Positions 18,737 through 27,966 are shown, counted from the stretch's first letter. The stretch is 64,000 nt of DNA from Streptomyces sp. NBC_00286 (GCF_036173125.1 NZ_CP108054.1:3720001-3784000); one strand, 5' to 3'. Program-made: numbers and translations. Notes: generated by a model from the letters alone, not told the origin.

Positions 18737-19580
18737 TGCGTTCCGCCGCCTCGACCACGTTGACGAGGAGTTGGGCCCTGGTCATGGGGCCGACTCCGCC
18801 GGGGTTCGGTGAGATCCAGGCGGCGACCTCGGCGACGCCGGGGTGGACGTCACCGACGATCTTGCCCTCGGCGCTGCGGGAGACGCCGACGTCGAGGACC
18901 GCGGCGCCCGGCTTGACGTCCTCGGGGCGGACCAGGTGGGCGGAGCCGGCCGCGGCGATGACGATGTCCGCCCGCTTCAGGTGGGAGGCCAGATCACGCG
19001 TACCGGTGTGGCACTGCGTCACCGTCGCGTTCTCGCTGCGCCGGGTGAGCAGCAGCGGCATCGGGCGGCCGATGGTCACACCCCGGCCGACGACCACGAC
19101 CTCGGCGCCCTTGATCTCCACGCCGTGCCGGCGCAGGAGGGTGAGGATGCCGTTCGGCGTGCAGGGCAGCGGCGCCGGCTCGTTCAGTACGAGACGGCCG
19201 AGGTTCATCGGGTGCAGACCGTCCGCGTCCTTGTCCGGGTCCATCAGCTCCAGGACACGGTTCTCGTCGATGCCTCTGGGCAGCGGGAGCTGGACGATGT
19301 ATCCCGTGCAGGCCGGGTCCTCGTTGAGCTCGCGGACGACCGCCTCGATCTCCTCCTGAGTGGCGGTCGCGGGCAGCTCCCGCTGGATCGAGGCGATACC
19401 GACCTGTGCGCAGTCGCGATGCTTGCCCGCGACGTACTTCTGGCTGCCGGGGTCATCGCCCACCAGGACGGTTCCGAGACCGGGCGTGATGCCCTTCTCC
19501 TTCAGGGCCGCCACGCGGACGGTCAGATCGGACTTGATCGCGGCTGCGGTGGCCTTGCCATCGAGAATCTGGGCGGTCAT
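18726..19580 (-). CDS. folD: Methylenetetrahydrofolate dehydrogenase/cyclohydrolase
   Basis: The 284-residue bifunctional enzyme oxidises 5,10-methylene-THF to methenyl-THF and hydrolyses it to 10-formyl-THF, feeding purine synthesis. Signatures include [18 protein letters not shown] with the catalytic Lys, [13 protein letters not shown], and the NADP region [17 protein letters not shown]. The usual VVGRSxxVGxP reads [11 protein letters not shown] here, a conservative variation. It is translationally linked to the DUF3017 gene downstream. Confidence 0.97.
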   Translation of the reverse strand: MTAQILDGKATAAAIKSDLTVRVAALKEKGITPGLGTVLVGDDPGSQKYVAGKHRDCAQVGIASIQRELPATATQEEIEAVVRELNEDPACTGYIVQLPLPRGIDENRVLELMDPDKDADGLHPMNLGRLVLNEPAPLPCTPNGILTLLRRHGVEIKGAEVVVVGRGVTIGRPMPLLLTRRSENATVTQCHTGTRDLASHLKRADIVIAAAGSAHLVRPEDVKPGAAVLDVGVSRSAEGKIVGDVHPGVAEVAAWISPNPGGVGPMTRAQLLVNVVEAAERSAG

Positions 19581-19668
19581 GAACCCATCCTCCCGGATGA
19601 CCGGCCCAGGGTTCCAATCAGGTCTCCCCCAAGGCTCCCCTCAAGATCGGCGATGTCGCGCCGCGCCG

Positions 19669-20382
19669 TCAGCGGACTGCCCGCCCAGCGGAAGCGGGAG
19701 AAGGAGCCGCGACTGGGGAAGTACGCCTCACACGCGGCCCATCCCGCAGCTGTGCCGCGCAGCCGACCAGGGCGACGACAAGTAGCACCGCCCACCGCAG
19801 GGTGGCATCGCTCCAGGCCGGATCACCGGGTATGGGAAACAGCTCCAGGCCGTCCGGCAGGAACAGCGCCGCCGTCACGAGGAGCGTCAGCGCAGGCGCG
19901 GCTATCAGGCTGCCCGCTCCCTGCGCCGAGCGCCGCACACCGAACAGGGCGAGGGCCAGCGTGCCGACGGCGAGCGTCGCGGCTTCCACCGCGAGCCCCC
20001 CGACGGGGAACGACTGCCGTGCGTCGGCCGCCACCCCCAGTCGGGCGAGGCTCGCCGAGGCACCCCACCAGAGTCCGAAGGCCAGCAGGCCCACGGCCAT
20101 CCGCAGCCCGCTCCGCAGCCATCGCGAAACAGGGACCACCACGGTCGTCCGGGCCGCGGGGTCGTCAAGGAGGCAGGCGAGGCCGATGGCGGTCAGTACT
20201 GTCGCAATCCGCAACAGCACGGCGGCGGCGCCCGGTTGAACGTGCGCGGAGAACAGCGCGGGGCAGGCCGTACCGGCCACACCCACCATGCCGGCGCCGA
20301 GCAGCGGGAGGGTGCGTGTGGCCCGTAGGTCGGGCCCTAGGAGCGTACGCAGCACCGCGCCCGTGGAAGCATTCACTCGCAC
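19669..20382 (-). CDS. ABC-transporter-associated membrane protein
   Basis: The 237-residue protein has about six hydrophobic segments and no soluble domain. It is the last gene of the sigma/ABC operon and overlaps the permease gene upstream by 10 bases. A GTG at 20376 would give the usual 4-base GTGA overlap and is an equally good start. It is probably a second permease subunit; the substrate is unknown. Confidence 0.75.
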   Translation of the reverse strand: MRVNASTGAVLRTLLGPDLRATRTLPLLGAGMVGVAGTACPALFSAHVQPGAAAVLLRIATVLTAIGLACLLDDPAARTTVVVPVSRWLRSGLRMAVGLLAFGLWWGASASLARLGVAADARQSFPVGGLAVEAATLAVGTLALALFGVRRSAQGAGSLIAAPALTLLVTAALFLPDGLELFPIPGDPAWSDATLRWAVLLVVALVGCAAQLRDGPRVRRTSPVAAPSPASAGRAVR

Positions 20383-21962
20383 CTGCTCTCCTCACCTTCG
20401 GGCGCGGCCGGCGGGGCCGGGACACCCAGGAGGGCGGCCGCCTCGTCGGTCGTGGTGTCCGGCGCGGTGAGTTCCGTCCACGACTGCTTCACCTTGGCGC
20501 CGACTTCTGCGTCGGGCCGCGTCAGCAGGGTCCGTACGAGGTCCTGTTCCCGCCCGTCGACACCGAAGCCGGTGGCCGCGTCGAAGGTGTTGAGCGCGAG
20601 ACCGCCGAAAGATCGCCCGGCCAACGAGTCGTAGGCCTCCCGGGTCTCGTCGGTCGCCTGGACCGCGAGCCACAGCGTGATCGCCCCGTGAGCACGGCAG
20701 ATCGCTTGGTTCTGGGGATATGTGGGGGCTTCGCCGGTCACCGCGCGGTGCGCGAAGCTCCCGGCGAAGCCGAGCATGTGGTCGCCCGCGAGATCGCTGT
20801 GCGTGCCCCAGTCGGTGCTGACGGGGACGGCGCCCGGCGTCCCGGCCGCACGGTCGTCGGCGGCCCACCGCGCCACCGGCAACGGGGGTACGACACCCTC
20901 GTCCACCGTGCTCAGGAAGACGTGCTGGCGTACGGCATACCGCTTCTCCCGCGCGTCCTGCGGCACCCAGCGCAGCACTCCCCCGGTCACCTCCGCCCAC
21001 TGCCGGTACCGGTCCTTGAACTCGGGGAAGGCGCAGTAATCGATGCCGTCGCGCTCGACGCACACCTGCTGCGACGACGGGGCGTTCTCGGCGGTCGTAC
21101 GGGCCTCACGCACCTCGTCCGGCAGTCCGCGCTGCTGCGCGAAACCCGTGACGAGCACCGCGAGCAGGGCGACTCCGGCCGTCGCCTTGAACGCGGTCGA
21201 GCGACCGCCCGCGCGGAGCACCGCCACCGCGGCCATCAGTATCACCAGGGCGGCCAGATAGAGCAGATGCCAGCTCACGGGACGGTAGGTGAGTGAGGTG
21301 GGAAGCGGCGGAACGCCCTCGTCCTCGATGCCGACCAGACCCCACCACCGCGCATCCGACTTCGCCTGCAGTGCGCCCACCACCGTCATGATCCCGAGCG
21401 CGGCAATGGTGAGCGGCGCGGCCACCACGGACCGGACGACTCGGGCCGCCAAGACGCCGATCGCGCCGGCCAGGAGCACCACGAGCGGGCCGGTGGCGAG
21501 CTCCGCTATGGAGGGGCTGCCGACCGCCGCGTCCTGAGCGGCCGCGTATCCGATGCGCGCCCCGGCCAGGACCGCCGACAGCGCGGTCACCGGCAGCAGG
21601 GCGAGCAGCAGGGCCCAGGTGCGTCGCCAGGGCGGGAGCACCAGGAGGTCGAACATCGCGTCGGTGCCGTGCCGATACGAGCGGAGCGCGGCGAGGTCGG
21701 CCGCGAGCAGGGTTCCCGCCGCGATCAGCAGGAGCGACAGCTGGGTGTGGCGGTCCTCGTCGTGCAGCACCGGATAGCGGTCGTCGCCGGAGTACGCGCC
21801 GTACGCCCACTGCACCAGGTACAGCGCGAACGCGGCGAGTACCGCGGGGTGCCGCAGCAACCGCACGGCTTCGGCGCGGGCGAGCGCGCGCGTGGCGGCG
21901 GCCGCCGCGGAGGGGGTGGGGTTTTCGGCACGTACCGGGGTCTCGGTCATCGTGCCGCTCAT
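20373..21962 (-). CDS. Large ABC-2-like permease with soluble extracytoplasmic domain
   Basis: The 529-residue protein has about six membrane segments in its first 290 residues. A soluble C-terminal domain of about 220 residues follows, containing two close cysteines (CVERDGIDYCAFPEF) and later a CRAHGA segment. This layout fits an export permease with an outer catalytic or binding domain. The ATG at 21962 overlaps the ATPase stop (ATGA). It acts with the ATPase at 21959-22834; cargo cannot be predicted. Confidence 0.75.
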   Translation of the reverse strand: MSGTMTETPVRAENPTPSAAAAATRALARAEAVRLLRHPAVLAAFALYLVQWAYGAYSGDDRYPVLHDEDRHTQLSLLLIAAGTLLAADLAALRSYRHGTDAMFDLLVLPPWRRTWALLLALLPVTALSAVLAGARIGYAAAQDAAVGSPSIAELATGPLVVLLAGAIGVLAARVVRSVVAAPLTIAALGIMTVVGALQAKSDARWWGLVGIEDEGVPPLPTSLTYRPVSWHLLYLAALVILMAAVAVLRAGGRSTAFKATAGVALLAVLVTGFAQQRGLPDEVREARTTAENAPSSQQVCVERDGIDYCAFPEFKDRYRQWAEVTGGVLRWVPQDAREKRYAVRQHVFLSTVDEGVVPPLPVARWAADDRAAGTPGAVPVSTDWGTHSDLAGDHMLGFAGSFAHRAVTGEAPTYPQNQAICRAHGAITLWLAVQATDETREAYDSLAGRSFGGLALNTFDAATGFGVDGREQDLVRTLLTRPDAEVGAKVKQSWTELTAPDTTTDEAAALLGVPAPPAAPEGEESRCE

Positions 21963-22834
21963 GCCGCGGCCCCCTGACCGGCCCGCCGTCCGGTGTCGTC
22001 GAGGAGCAGCAGATAGCCGTCCTCCAGCGCCGGGTCCACGGTCGCGGCACCCGGCGGCGGGCTTCCGATGTTGCGGAACGTCCCATTGCCCGTACGCCAT
22101 CCGGCCAGCGCCTGCGGGTCGCGCTCGGCGCTGCTCCACACCCGGCCCTGGGCGACGGCGTTCAGGCCGACCGGGTCGCCGTCGAACTTGACGACGCCGT
22201 GGTCGAGTACGACGACGCGGCTGCACAGGGCGGCGACGTCCTCGGTTTGATGAGTGGAGAGCAGGACGGTCCGTCCCTCTCCGATATCGGCGATCAACTC
22301 GCGGAAGCGCAGGCGCTGTTCGGGGTCGAGGCCGACGGTCGGCTCGTCGAGGATGAGCAGTTCGGGCTCGCCCGCGAGGGCCGCGGCGAGCGCCACGCGC
22401 TGCTTCATACCGCCCGACAGCGCCCGGATCCGCTTGCCGCGCTGCTCACTGAGGCCCACGGCGTCGAGCACCCGGCGCACTTCGTCGTGTCTGCGGCCGC
22501 GGTGCGTCATCTCCTTGAGGATCGCGACGTAGTCCACGAACTCGAAGGCGGTGAAGTTCGGGTGGAATCCGGGGTCCTGCGGCCGGAAGCCGAGGTGCCG
22601 CCTGATCTCCGTCCGCTGACGGGGATCGCGGGGATCCCGGCCCAGCACCCGGATCTCTCCGGCGTCGGGGTCGAGTGCGGTGGCCAGGGCCCGCAGCAGG
22701 GTGGTCTTGCCCGCACCATTGGGCCCGAGCAGGCCCGTGACGCCCGTCTGCAGCGACAAGGAGACGGAGTCGAGCGCCATGGAGCGCCGGTAGCGCACAC
22801 TCAACTCCCTTACCTCGACGGTGTGATCGGTCAT
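21959..22834 (-). CDS. ABC transporter ATP-binding protein
   Basis: The 291-residue protein has Walker A GPNGAGKTT, the signature LSGGMKQR, Walker B LLILDEPT and the H-loop LLSTHQTED. The short N-terminus and a C-terminal tail after the ATPase core are typical of ABC-2 type exporters of the CcmA class. It overlaps both neighbours by 4 bases, so it is made in step with the membrane zinc-finger protein and the permease. Confidence 0.92.
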   Translation of the reverse strand: MTDHTVEVRELSVRYRRSMALDSVSLSLQTGVTGLLGPNGAGKTTLLRALATALDPDAGEIRVLGRDPRDPRQRTEIRRHLGFRPQDPGFHPNFTAFEFVDYVAILKEMTHRGRRHDEVRRVLDAVGLSEQRGKRIRALSGGMKQRVALAAALAGEPELLILDEPTVGLDPEQRLRFRELIADIGEGRTVLLSTHQTEDVAALCSRVVVLDHGVVKFDGDPVGLNAVAQGRVWSSAERDPQALAGWRTGNGTFRNIGSPPPGAATVDPALEDGYLLLLDDTGRRAGQGAAA

Positions 22835-23745
22835 CGGGCAGTCCCCTGTCGGTAGGCGGGCCGGTCGAATGCGGTACGGGAGAGCAGCACGGCCGCCGAG
22901 GCCACGGCGAGCACCGCGGCCGAGGCGGTCTGTCCCGTCGCGCTGAAGACCGCGTCCGAGTCGTGGGTGGCTATCAGGACGGCGAGCCAGCCGGCCCCGG
23001 TCGCGCCGGCCGCGGTCGTGGAGTCCATACGTGCCGCCAGTGCGAGGCTCACGGCGGTGAGCGCGCAGCCGGGCAGCAGCCATCCGAAGGTGGCGAGGCC
23101 GAGTCCGGGCAGGGCCAGGCTGGCGGCGCCCGTCAGGGCTATGCAGGTGCCGAGGACCACCGAGGTGCGCAGCAGCACGAGCCGGAAGGCCCGTATGGGT
23201 GTCACCAGGCCCATCTCGTGCGCCGGGTCCCAGCGCCGACCGTAGGAGACGGCCACTCCGGCGACGGGCAGCAGCGGTGCGAGACCGAGGAAGAGCACCG
23301 GAGTCCCGGCCGGCTCGGCGAGGCGCGCGATCAGCGCGGCAAGCAGCAAGGTCAGGGCGGCGGCGCCCACCCAGGACGTACGCAGCGCCGGAGTCGCCGC
23401 GACCAGTCGCGCCACATGGTCCGGCACCCCGAACCGGAGCAACAGCCGCTCTGCCCTGCCGGGTACGGGTGCGTCGATCGCCACGTCGAGGCGCTGCCAG
23501 ATGTGGTCCAGGGTCTGCGGGTCGGTGTGGCCGGACAGCCGTGAGCGGCAGAGCGGACAGCGGTCGAGGTGCGACTCGACGGCCAGCAGGGCGTGCGGTG
23601 GCGTCTCACCGCGCGCATAGACGCGCAGCAGCACGTCAGGTGTGTGCGGGTCAGGTGTGTGGCCGTCAGGCATGTGGCCAACAGGTGTGTGGCCGACAGG
23701 TGTGCGGTGGTCAGGACTCTCCTGCGGCAATCCCTGCTGCGTCAT
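22831..23745 (-). CDS. Membrane protein with N-terminal zf-HC2-like motif, putative anti-sigma factor
   Basis: The 304-residue protein starts with His/Pro-rich repeats (VGHTPVGHMPDGHTPDPH), then a zinc-binding anti-sigma motif H-x3-C-x2-C (HLDRCPLCRS, about residues 60-70). About six membrane segments fill the C-terminal two thirds. Its start lies 35 bases inside the sigma factor gene, with a GGAGAGGAGG site, the usual arrangement of a sigma and its anti-sigma factor. Unlike classic single-span anti-sigmas it is polytopic, so it may also be an ABC membrane component. Confidence 0.8.
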   Translation of the reverse strand: MTQQGLPQESPDHRTPVGHTPVGHMPDGHTPDPHTPDVLLRVYARGETPPHALLAVESHLDRCPLCRSRLSGHTDPQTLDHIWQRLDVAIDAPVPGRAERLLLRFGVPDHVARLVAATPALRTSWVGAAALTLLLAALIARLAEPAGTPVLFLGLAPLLPVAGVAVSYGRRWDPAHEMGLVTPIRAFRLVLLRTSVVLGTCIALTGAASLALPGLGLATFGWLLPGCALTAVSLALAARMDSTTAAGATGAGWLAVLIATHDSDAVFSATGQTASAAVLAVASAAVLLSRTAFDRPAYRQGTAR

Positions 23746-24334
23746 CCTCGCCTCCTCTCCAACCGGGCCGCGACCGCGACCCCTCGAGTTCCCGCTTGAG
23801 CAACTTGCGGGCGCGCATGGCACGCGTCTTCACCGTGCCGGGCGGCACCCCGAGGACGTTCGCGGCCTGCCGCACCGTCAGGCCGTCGACCACCGTCGCC
23901 TGCATGACGCGCCGGAGCTCCACGGGCAGCCGGGCCAACGCATCGGCCAGATCGCCGTGCCGGCCGCCGGCGAGCGCCTTCTCCTCCGCCGACGGTTCGA
24001 CGGGCGTACGCAGCCGCTGCAGCGCCTGCTGCAGCCGCGAGCGGGCGCCACCCGCGCGGGCCTGGTCCGCGAGCCGTCGGGAGGCGATGCGCCACAACCA
24101 GCCGCCCATGTCCGCGACCTGCTGCTGCCGGCCGGCAGCACACGTGCGCCACAGGTCGCAGAACGTCTCCTGCACGATGTCGTCGAGCAGCGAGTCATCC
24201 GCGCAGCGGTGCCGCAACCGGCCGATCAGCCAAGGCGCGTAGTGACGGTAGAGCAGCCCGAAAGCATCGCGGTCCCCCTCGGCGACAGCCGCCACAAGGT
24301 CCGCTTCGGTATCCGAATCGCGCGACTCCCCCAT
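23711..24334 (-). CDS. ECF-type RNA polymerase sigma factor
   Basis: The 207-residue protein has sigma region 2 (FGLLYRHYAPWLIGRLRHRC, DDIVQETFCDLWR, GGWLWRIASRRLADQAR) and region 4 (LARLPVELRRVMQATVVDGL, VRQAANVLGVPPGTVKTRAM). It heads a five-gene, fully overlapping operon with the zinc-finger protein and ABC genes. The ATG at 24334 has GAAGAGG upstream. It likely activates its own promoter in response to an envelope signal, as most such factors do; the signal is unknown. Confidence 0.9.
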   Translation of the reverse strand: MGESRDSDTEADLVAAVAEGDRDAFGLLYRHYAPWLIGRLRHRCADDSLLDDIVQETFCDLWRTCAAGRQQQVADMGGWLWRIASRRLADQARAGGARSRLQQALQRLRTPVEPSAEEKALAGGRHGDLADALARLPVELRRVMQATVVDGLTVRQAANVLGVPPGTVKTRAMRARKLLKRELEGSRSRPGWRGGEDDAAGIAAGES

Positions 24335-24427
24335 CACACCTCTTCGTCGTAACGGCCCGCGCTTCCGGTTCACACACCCGATGTGACCCCCATCACAATC
24401 AAGTCTCGAACTCCGTCCAAGATCACC

Positions 24428-24446
24428 GATGTTGCACTTGCACAAC
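24428..24446. promoter_or_regulatory. Shared upstream motif, copy A
   Basis: GATGTTGCACTTGCACAAC lies 159 bases before the gene at 24605 and is repeated exactly at 25332-25350 before its paralogue. It holds a direct TTGCAC-TTGCAC repeat inside GTTG...CAAC outer arms. TGGACAAATA follows at about the same distance in both copies. Confidence 0.6.
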
Positions 24447-24604
24447 GCATATGGAATCCGTCTGGACAAATAAGCGGCGCGTTAAGGACGATGACGGTCA
24501 CAGTGCCGCGGGCAGTACCGGGGGGACGGGCCGCATCTGTAGAACTTTCCTCCGAAATGTGCCGCGTCGTCCCCGCACTTACGTCACGACGGAGGAAAGA
24601 CGCC

Positions 24605-25207
24605 ATGAGTTTCGGCGACCCGAACAACCCCTACGGTGCGCCGCAGGGCCAGCAGCCCGGATACCCGTCCCAGCAGCCCCCGGCTCAGCCCGGCTTCGGC
24701 GCTCCGCAGGGACAGCCGGGTTACGGCTACCCGCAGGCGCCGCCCCTCCAGCAGCAGCCGTACGGCGGCTACCCCGGCGGTCCGATGCAGATGCCGGGCG
24801 GTGTGAAGTCGGCGCGCGTGATGCTGTTCGTGATCGCCGGTCTTCAGGTGATCGGCGCCATCCTGATGGCGCTCTCCGCCGCCGCGTTGCAGGCGGCCAA
24901 GGAGGACCCGACTCTCCAGAACGAGGTCGAGTTCCAGCAGCTCGCCGACTTCTCGACACCCGTGCTGTGGCTGGCGACCGTCGGAGTCCTGGCCTGGGGC
25001 GTCTTCGCGGTCGTCCTCGGGGCGAAGATGGGCAGCGGCGGCAACGGTATCCGTATCGCCGCTTTGGTGTTCGCCGTCATCACCGCGATTCTCGGCATCT
25101 ACCCGTTCCTCCTCGTCGGCCTGGTGCACACCGTGCTCGCGATCCTCATCGCGGTGTTCGTGGGCCGGTCGGACGGCGCCGCCTGGTTCAACCGCCCGCG
25201 CTACTGA
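24605..25207 (+). CDS. Pro/Gln/Tyr-rich membrane protein
   Basis: The 200-residue protein starts MSFGDPNNPYG and has about 60 residues of PQQ/GYPQ-type low-complexity sequence. Four likely membrane segments follow (VMLFVIAGLQVIGAILMAL, VLWLATVGVLAWGVFAVVLG, IAALVFAVITAILGIYPFLL, VLAILIAVFVG). The N-terminus and upstream region are duplicated in the RDD gene at 25513. A GGAGGA site precedes the ATG. Function unknown. Confidence 0.85.
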   Translation: MSFGDPNNPYGAPQGQQPGYPSQQPPAQPGFGAPQGQPGYGYPQAPPLQQQPYGGYPGGPMQMPGGVKSARVMLFVIAGLQVIGAILMALSAAALQAAKEDPTLQNEVEFQQLADFSTPVLWLATVGVLAWGVFAVVLGAKMGSGGNGIRIAALVFAVITAILGIYPFLLVGLVHTVLAILIAVFVGRSDGAAWFNRPRY

Positions 25208-25226
25208 GCCCAGTTGACGCCGCGAG

Positions 25227-25273
25227 TGCAAGGGGCGTTCTCCGGACGGCAGCTCCGGGGAGCGCCCCTTGCA
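25227..25273. terminator. Long hairpin terminator
   Basis: TGCAAGGGGCG...GCGCCCCTTGCA, with TCCGGA/TCCGGGGA pairing further in, forms a stem of about 18 bp directly after the 25207 stop. Confidence 0.9.
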
Positions 25274-25331
25274 TATGCGCATGGTCGGCCGGTGAATCAC
25301 CCACGGCCCCTGGCGTCCATCGAAGATCAGC

Positions 25332-25350
25332 GATGTTGCACTTGCACAAC
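25332..25350. promoter_or_regulatory. Shared upstream motif, copy B
   Basis: It is identical to the motif at 24428-24446 and lies 163 bases before the RDD-family gene. The surrounding 100 bases are also similar to the copy A region, up to a CCGCGTCGTCCCCGCACTT block near the start codon. Confidence 0.6.
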
Positions 25351-25512
25351 TCCTCCGGGATCTGGCTGGACAAATACGCCTGGCCTTTAGAACGATGAGC
25401 GCGCAGTGCCGCGGGTAGTGCACGGGGGACAGACCGCGATCAGCTCGATCTTCGATCTTTCCTCCGTACAAGCCGCGTCGTCCCCGCACTTTCCAACGGA
25501 GGAATCACCGCC

Positions 25513-26127
25513 ATGAGCTTTGGCGACCCGAACAACCCGTACGGACAGCCGCCCCCGCAGGGTGGGCAGCAGCCGTACGGCTACCCGCAGCAGCAGCCGC
25601 CGCAGGGCCAGCCCGGTTACGGCTACCCACAGCAGGCCCCGCAGGGTGTCCCGCCCCAGCAGGGTTACGGCTACCCCCAGCAGCCCGGCGGACAGTACCC
25701 GCAGCAGGGGCAGATGTACGGCGGTACGCCCCCCTATGCCCACTGGGGTACGCGGGTGCTCGCGACACTGGTGGACTCGCTCGTCCTCCTCGTCGCCTAC
25801 ATCCCCGTGGTGATCGGGGCGGCGATCGGTGACACCGTGGGGGCCATCCTCAGCGTCATCGGCTTTCTCGTCATCATCGGCGTGGTGATCTGGATGCTGA
25901 TGCAGGAGGGCAAGACCGGCCAGACCATCGGCAAGAAGACCATGGGCATCCGACTGCTGCGGGAGAGCGACGGCCAGCCGCTCGGCGTCGGCATGGCATT
26001 CGTCCGCCGCATCGCCCACTTCCTCGACAGCGCCGCGTGCTACATCGGCTGGCTCTGGCCGCTGTGGGACGACAAAAAGCAGACCTTCGCCGACAAGGTC
26101 TGCAGCACGGTGGTCGTCAAGGCCTGA
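25513..26127 (+). CDS. RDD-family membrane protein with PQQ-rich N-terminus
   Basis: The 204-residue protein has an N-terminal region of about 75 residues of GYPQQ/PPQG repeats, then an RDD domain: RVLATLVDSLVLLVAYIPVV (Arg and Asp of the motif), a second membrane segment, and GQTIGKKTMGIRLLR. RDD proteins are polytopic and some act in ion transport, but most are uncharacterised. It shares its first eleven residues and its promoter with the gene at 24605, so one arose by partial duplication. Confidence 0.9.
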   Translation: MSFGDPNNPYGQPPPQGGQQPYGYPQQQPPQGQPGYGYPQQAPQGVPPQQGYGYPQQPGGQYPQQGQMYGGTPPYAHWGTRVLATLVDSLVLLVAYIPVVIGAAIGDTVGAILSVIGFLVIIGVVIWMLMQEGKTGQTIGKKTMGIRLLRESDGQPLGVGMAFVRRIAHFLDSAACYIGWLWPLWDDKKQTFADKVCSTVVVKA

Positions 26128-26159
26128 GCCTGACGGACGCGCTCACGCCACTTACGCCA

Positions 26160-26198
26160 AGGGCCGTGTCCCACCCCGCGAGGGAGGGGCACGGCCCT
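26160..26198. terminator. Hairpin terminator after the RDD gene
   Basis: AGGGCCGTG/CACGGCCCT form a 9-bp stem, with further CCC/GGG pairing inside, 32 bases past the stop. Confidence 0.8.
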
Positions 26199-26298
26199 GG
26201 CACGTTGCCGCGCACGTCGCCTGCCGGCGGGGTCCGAGGGCAGCACTCGATGTCACCCTCGCGAAAACAACTCGCTCCGGATTGTGGCGAACTGAAGA

Positions 26299-26817
26299 AT
26301 GACGGCCATGCAGACTCGACAAGCGTCGCCTGATGACGCATCAGCGGTCGCCGTCGTCTACGTGCGCTCGTGGCAGGCGGCCTTTGCGGGTCTGGTTCCC
26401 CAGCACTACCTCGACGCGATGGACCAGAGCCGCGAAGAGGCCGATTGGAAGGCACGCATCGCGGAGGCCCAGTGGCCGCGGACGGGAGTACTGGTAGCCG
26501 AAACCGAGGCGGCCATCGTCGGGTTCGCAAGCTTCGGCCCGTCGCAGGAGACCCCAGCCGTCGCGGAAATCGGCACGCTCTACGCGATACCCGAGGTCTG
26601 GGGCGCCGGCATCGGAAGGCAGTTGATGCTGGCCACGCTGACGACCCTGGTACAGGCCGACTACACGCAAGCCACCTTGTGGGTCCTGGAGGCCAACGAA
26701 CGGGCCCGGCGATTCTACGAAGCCGCAGGCTGGCGCCCGGACGGAGCGGCCGTGGAGGACACGACCGGCGGTGCCTCTCTCAACAAGTTGCGTTACCGGA
26801 TCTTGGTGCGTGCGTGA
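26299..26817 (+). CDS. GNAT-family N-acetyltransferase
   Basis: The 172-residue protein has the GNAT core: AIVGFASFGPS strand, the acetyl-CoA motif LYAIPEVWGAGIGRQLM (Q/R-x-x-G-x-G/A), and the C-terminal motif NERARRFYEAAGWRPDGA. Members acetylate small amines or protein N-termini; the substrate is unknown. Another in-frame ATG follows three codons later. Confidence 0.9.
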   Translation: MTAMQTRQASPDDASAVAVVYVRSWQAAFAGLVPQHYLDAMDQSREEADWKARIAEAQWPRTGVLVAETEAAIVGFASFGPSQETPAVAEIGTLYAIPEVWGAGIGRQLMLATLTTLVQADYTQATLWVLEANERARRFYEAAGWRPDGAAVEDTTGGASLNKLRYRILVRA

Positions 26818-26871
26818 TCCCTGGCTCGTGCTGCGTGGGCGGGGCACCCAACGGCCCCTCATAATCGACGC

Positions 26872-27465
26872 ATGGGGAAGAACTACGAGCGGATTGACGG
26901 CAGGCTGCGTGCCTTCATCGAGGCGCAGCACATCTTCTTCACCGCGACGGCGCCGCTGGACGGCGCGGGCACAGTCAACCTTTCGCCCAAAGGCCTGACC
27001 GGTTCGTTCGCCGTGCTCGACGAACTCACCGTGGCCTACCTCGATTTCGCCGGCAGCAACGCCGAGACGATCGCCCATCTGCGCGAGAATGGCCGCATCA
27101 CCCTGATGTGGTGCGCCTTCGACGGCCCGCCCAACATCGTGCGCGTGCACGGCCGCGGAGAGCCGGTCTTCCGCGACGATGCGCGATGGGCGGAGCTGAT
27201 GAGCCACTTCCCGGACATCGACCCGACCCTGCACGGCCTGCGCGCGATCATCGTCGTGACCGCGGAGAACATCCGCGACACCTGCGGGTACGCCGTCCCG
27301 CGTATGACCTACGACGAGGACCGCCCGCTGCACGCGTCGCGCTTCGCCCGCGAGACCGATGACTCGCTCGACGCGTACTTCCAGAAGAAGGAACACGTCG
27401 CGACCAGCATCGACGGCCTGCCAGGGTTGCCGCTGCCGCTGCCACCGCTTCCGCCCACCGAATGA
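26872..27465 (+). CDS. Pyridoxamine 5'-phosphate oxidase-family (FMN-binding) protein
   Basis: The 197-residue protein has the split-barrel flavin fold typical of PNPOx-like proteins: HIFFTATAPLDGAGTVNLSPKG and then GRITLMWCAFDGPPNIVRVHG. The C-terminus is Pro/Leu-rich. Most relatives bind FMN, F420 or heme and act as reductases or general stress proteins. It is separate from the acetyltransferase upstream by 54 bases and may share its transcript. Confidence 0.85.
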   Translation: MGKNYERIDGRLRAFIEAQHIFFTATAPLDGAGTVNLSPKGLTGSFAVLDELTVAYLDFAGSNAETIAHLRENGRITLMWCAFDGPPNIVRVHGRGEPVFRDDARWAELMSHFPDIDPTLHGLRAIIVVTAENIRDTCGYAVPRMTYDEDRPLHASRFARETDDSLDAYFQKKEHVATSIDGLPGLPLPLPPLPPTE

Positions 27466-27492
27466 CTCCCGGCAGATCTTGATCCACCCGGG

Positions 27493-27966
27493 TCACTGAG
27501 CGATGTCGTGCCAGGGGCCCTCGGGCGCAAGGGCTCGGAGCACGGCCGGTAGTTGTGGCGGTTCGATCCGGTCCGGTAGGGAGTTCAGGTCGGGCCATGC
27601 GATCCAGGCGTGACCGTGGAGGTTGGCTCGTTCGTCGGGGAGCAGGCCGGTTTGTGACAACTCCGGTTGGTGCTCCGTGAAATGGGCTACGAAGAAGTGT
27701 TCCTGGCCGACGTACCGCCTGCCGTTCCACCGCACGTCGCGGTCGACCGGTACCGAACGGTCGAGGACCGCGGCCGGGTCCAGGCCGGTCTCCTCGGCCA
27801 GTTCGCGACGGGCTGCTGTCAGCGGGGTCTCGCCGGGTTCGATGCCTCCGCCGGGCGGCTCCCAGAGCAGTGCCCCGTCGAAGGGGTCACGCCAGTGGAG
27901 AAGGAGGAGTCGGTGGGCGGCGTCCAGGCAGATCACCCGCGCTGCGGGCCGATGTGTTGTCTCCAC
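27493..27966 (-). CDS. NUDIX hydrolase
   Basis: The 157-residue protein carries the Nudix box GGGIEPGETPLTAARRELAE followed by ETGLD, matching Gx5Ex7REUxEExGU with all metal-binding Glu present. Nudix enzymes hydrolyse nucleoside diphosphate derivatives. I place the start at the GTG at 27966; longer in-frame starts overlap the divergent gene. It is convergent with the PNPOx-like gene. Confidence 0.85.
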   Translation of the reverse strand: METTHRPAARVICLDAAHRLLLLHWRDPFDGALLWEPPGGGIEPGETPLTAARRELAEETGLDPAAVLDRSVPVDRDVRWNGRRYVGQEHFFVAHFTEHQPELSQTGLLPDERANLHGHAWIAWPDLNSLPDRIEPPQLPAVLRALAPEGPWHDIAQ

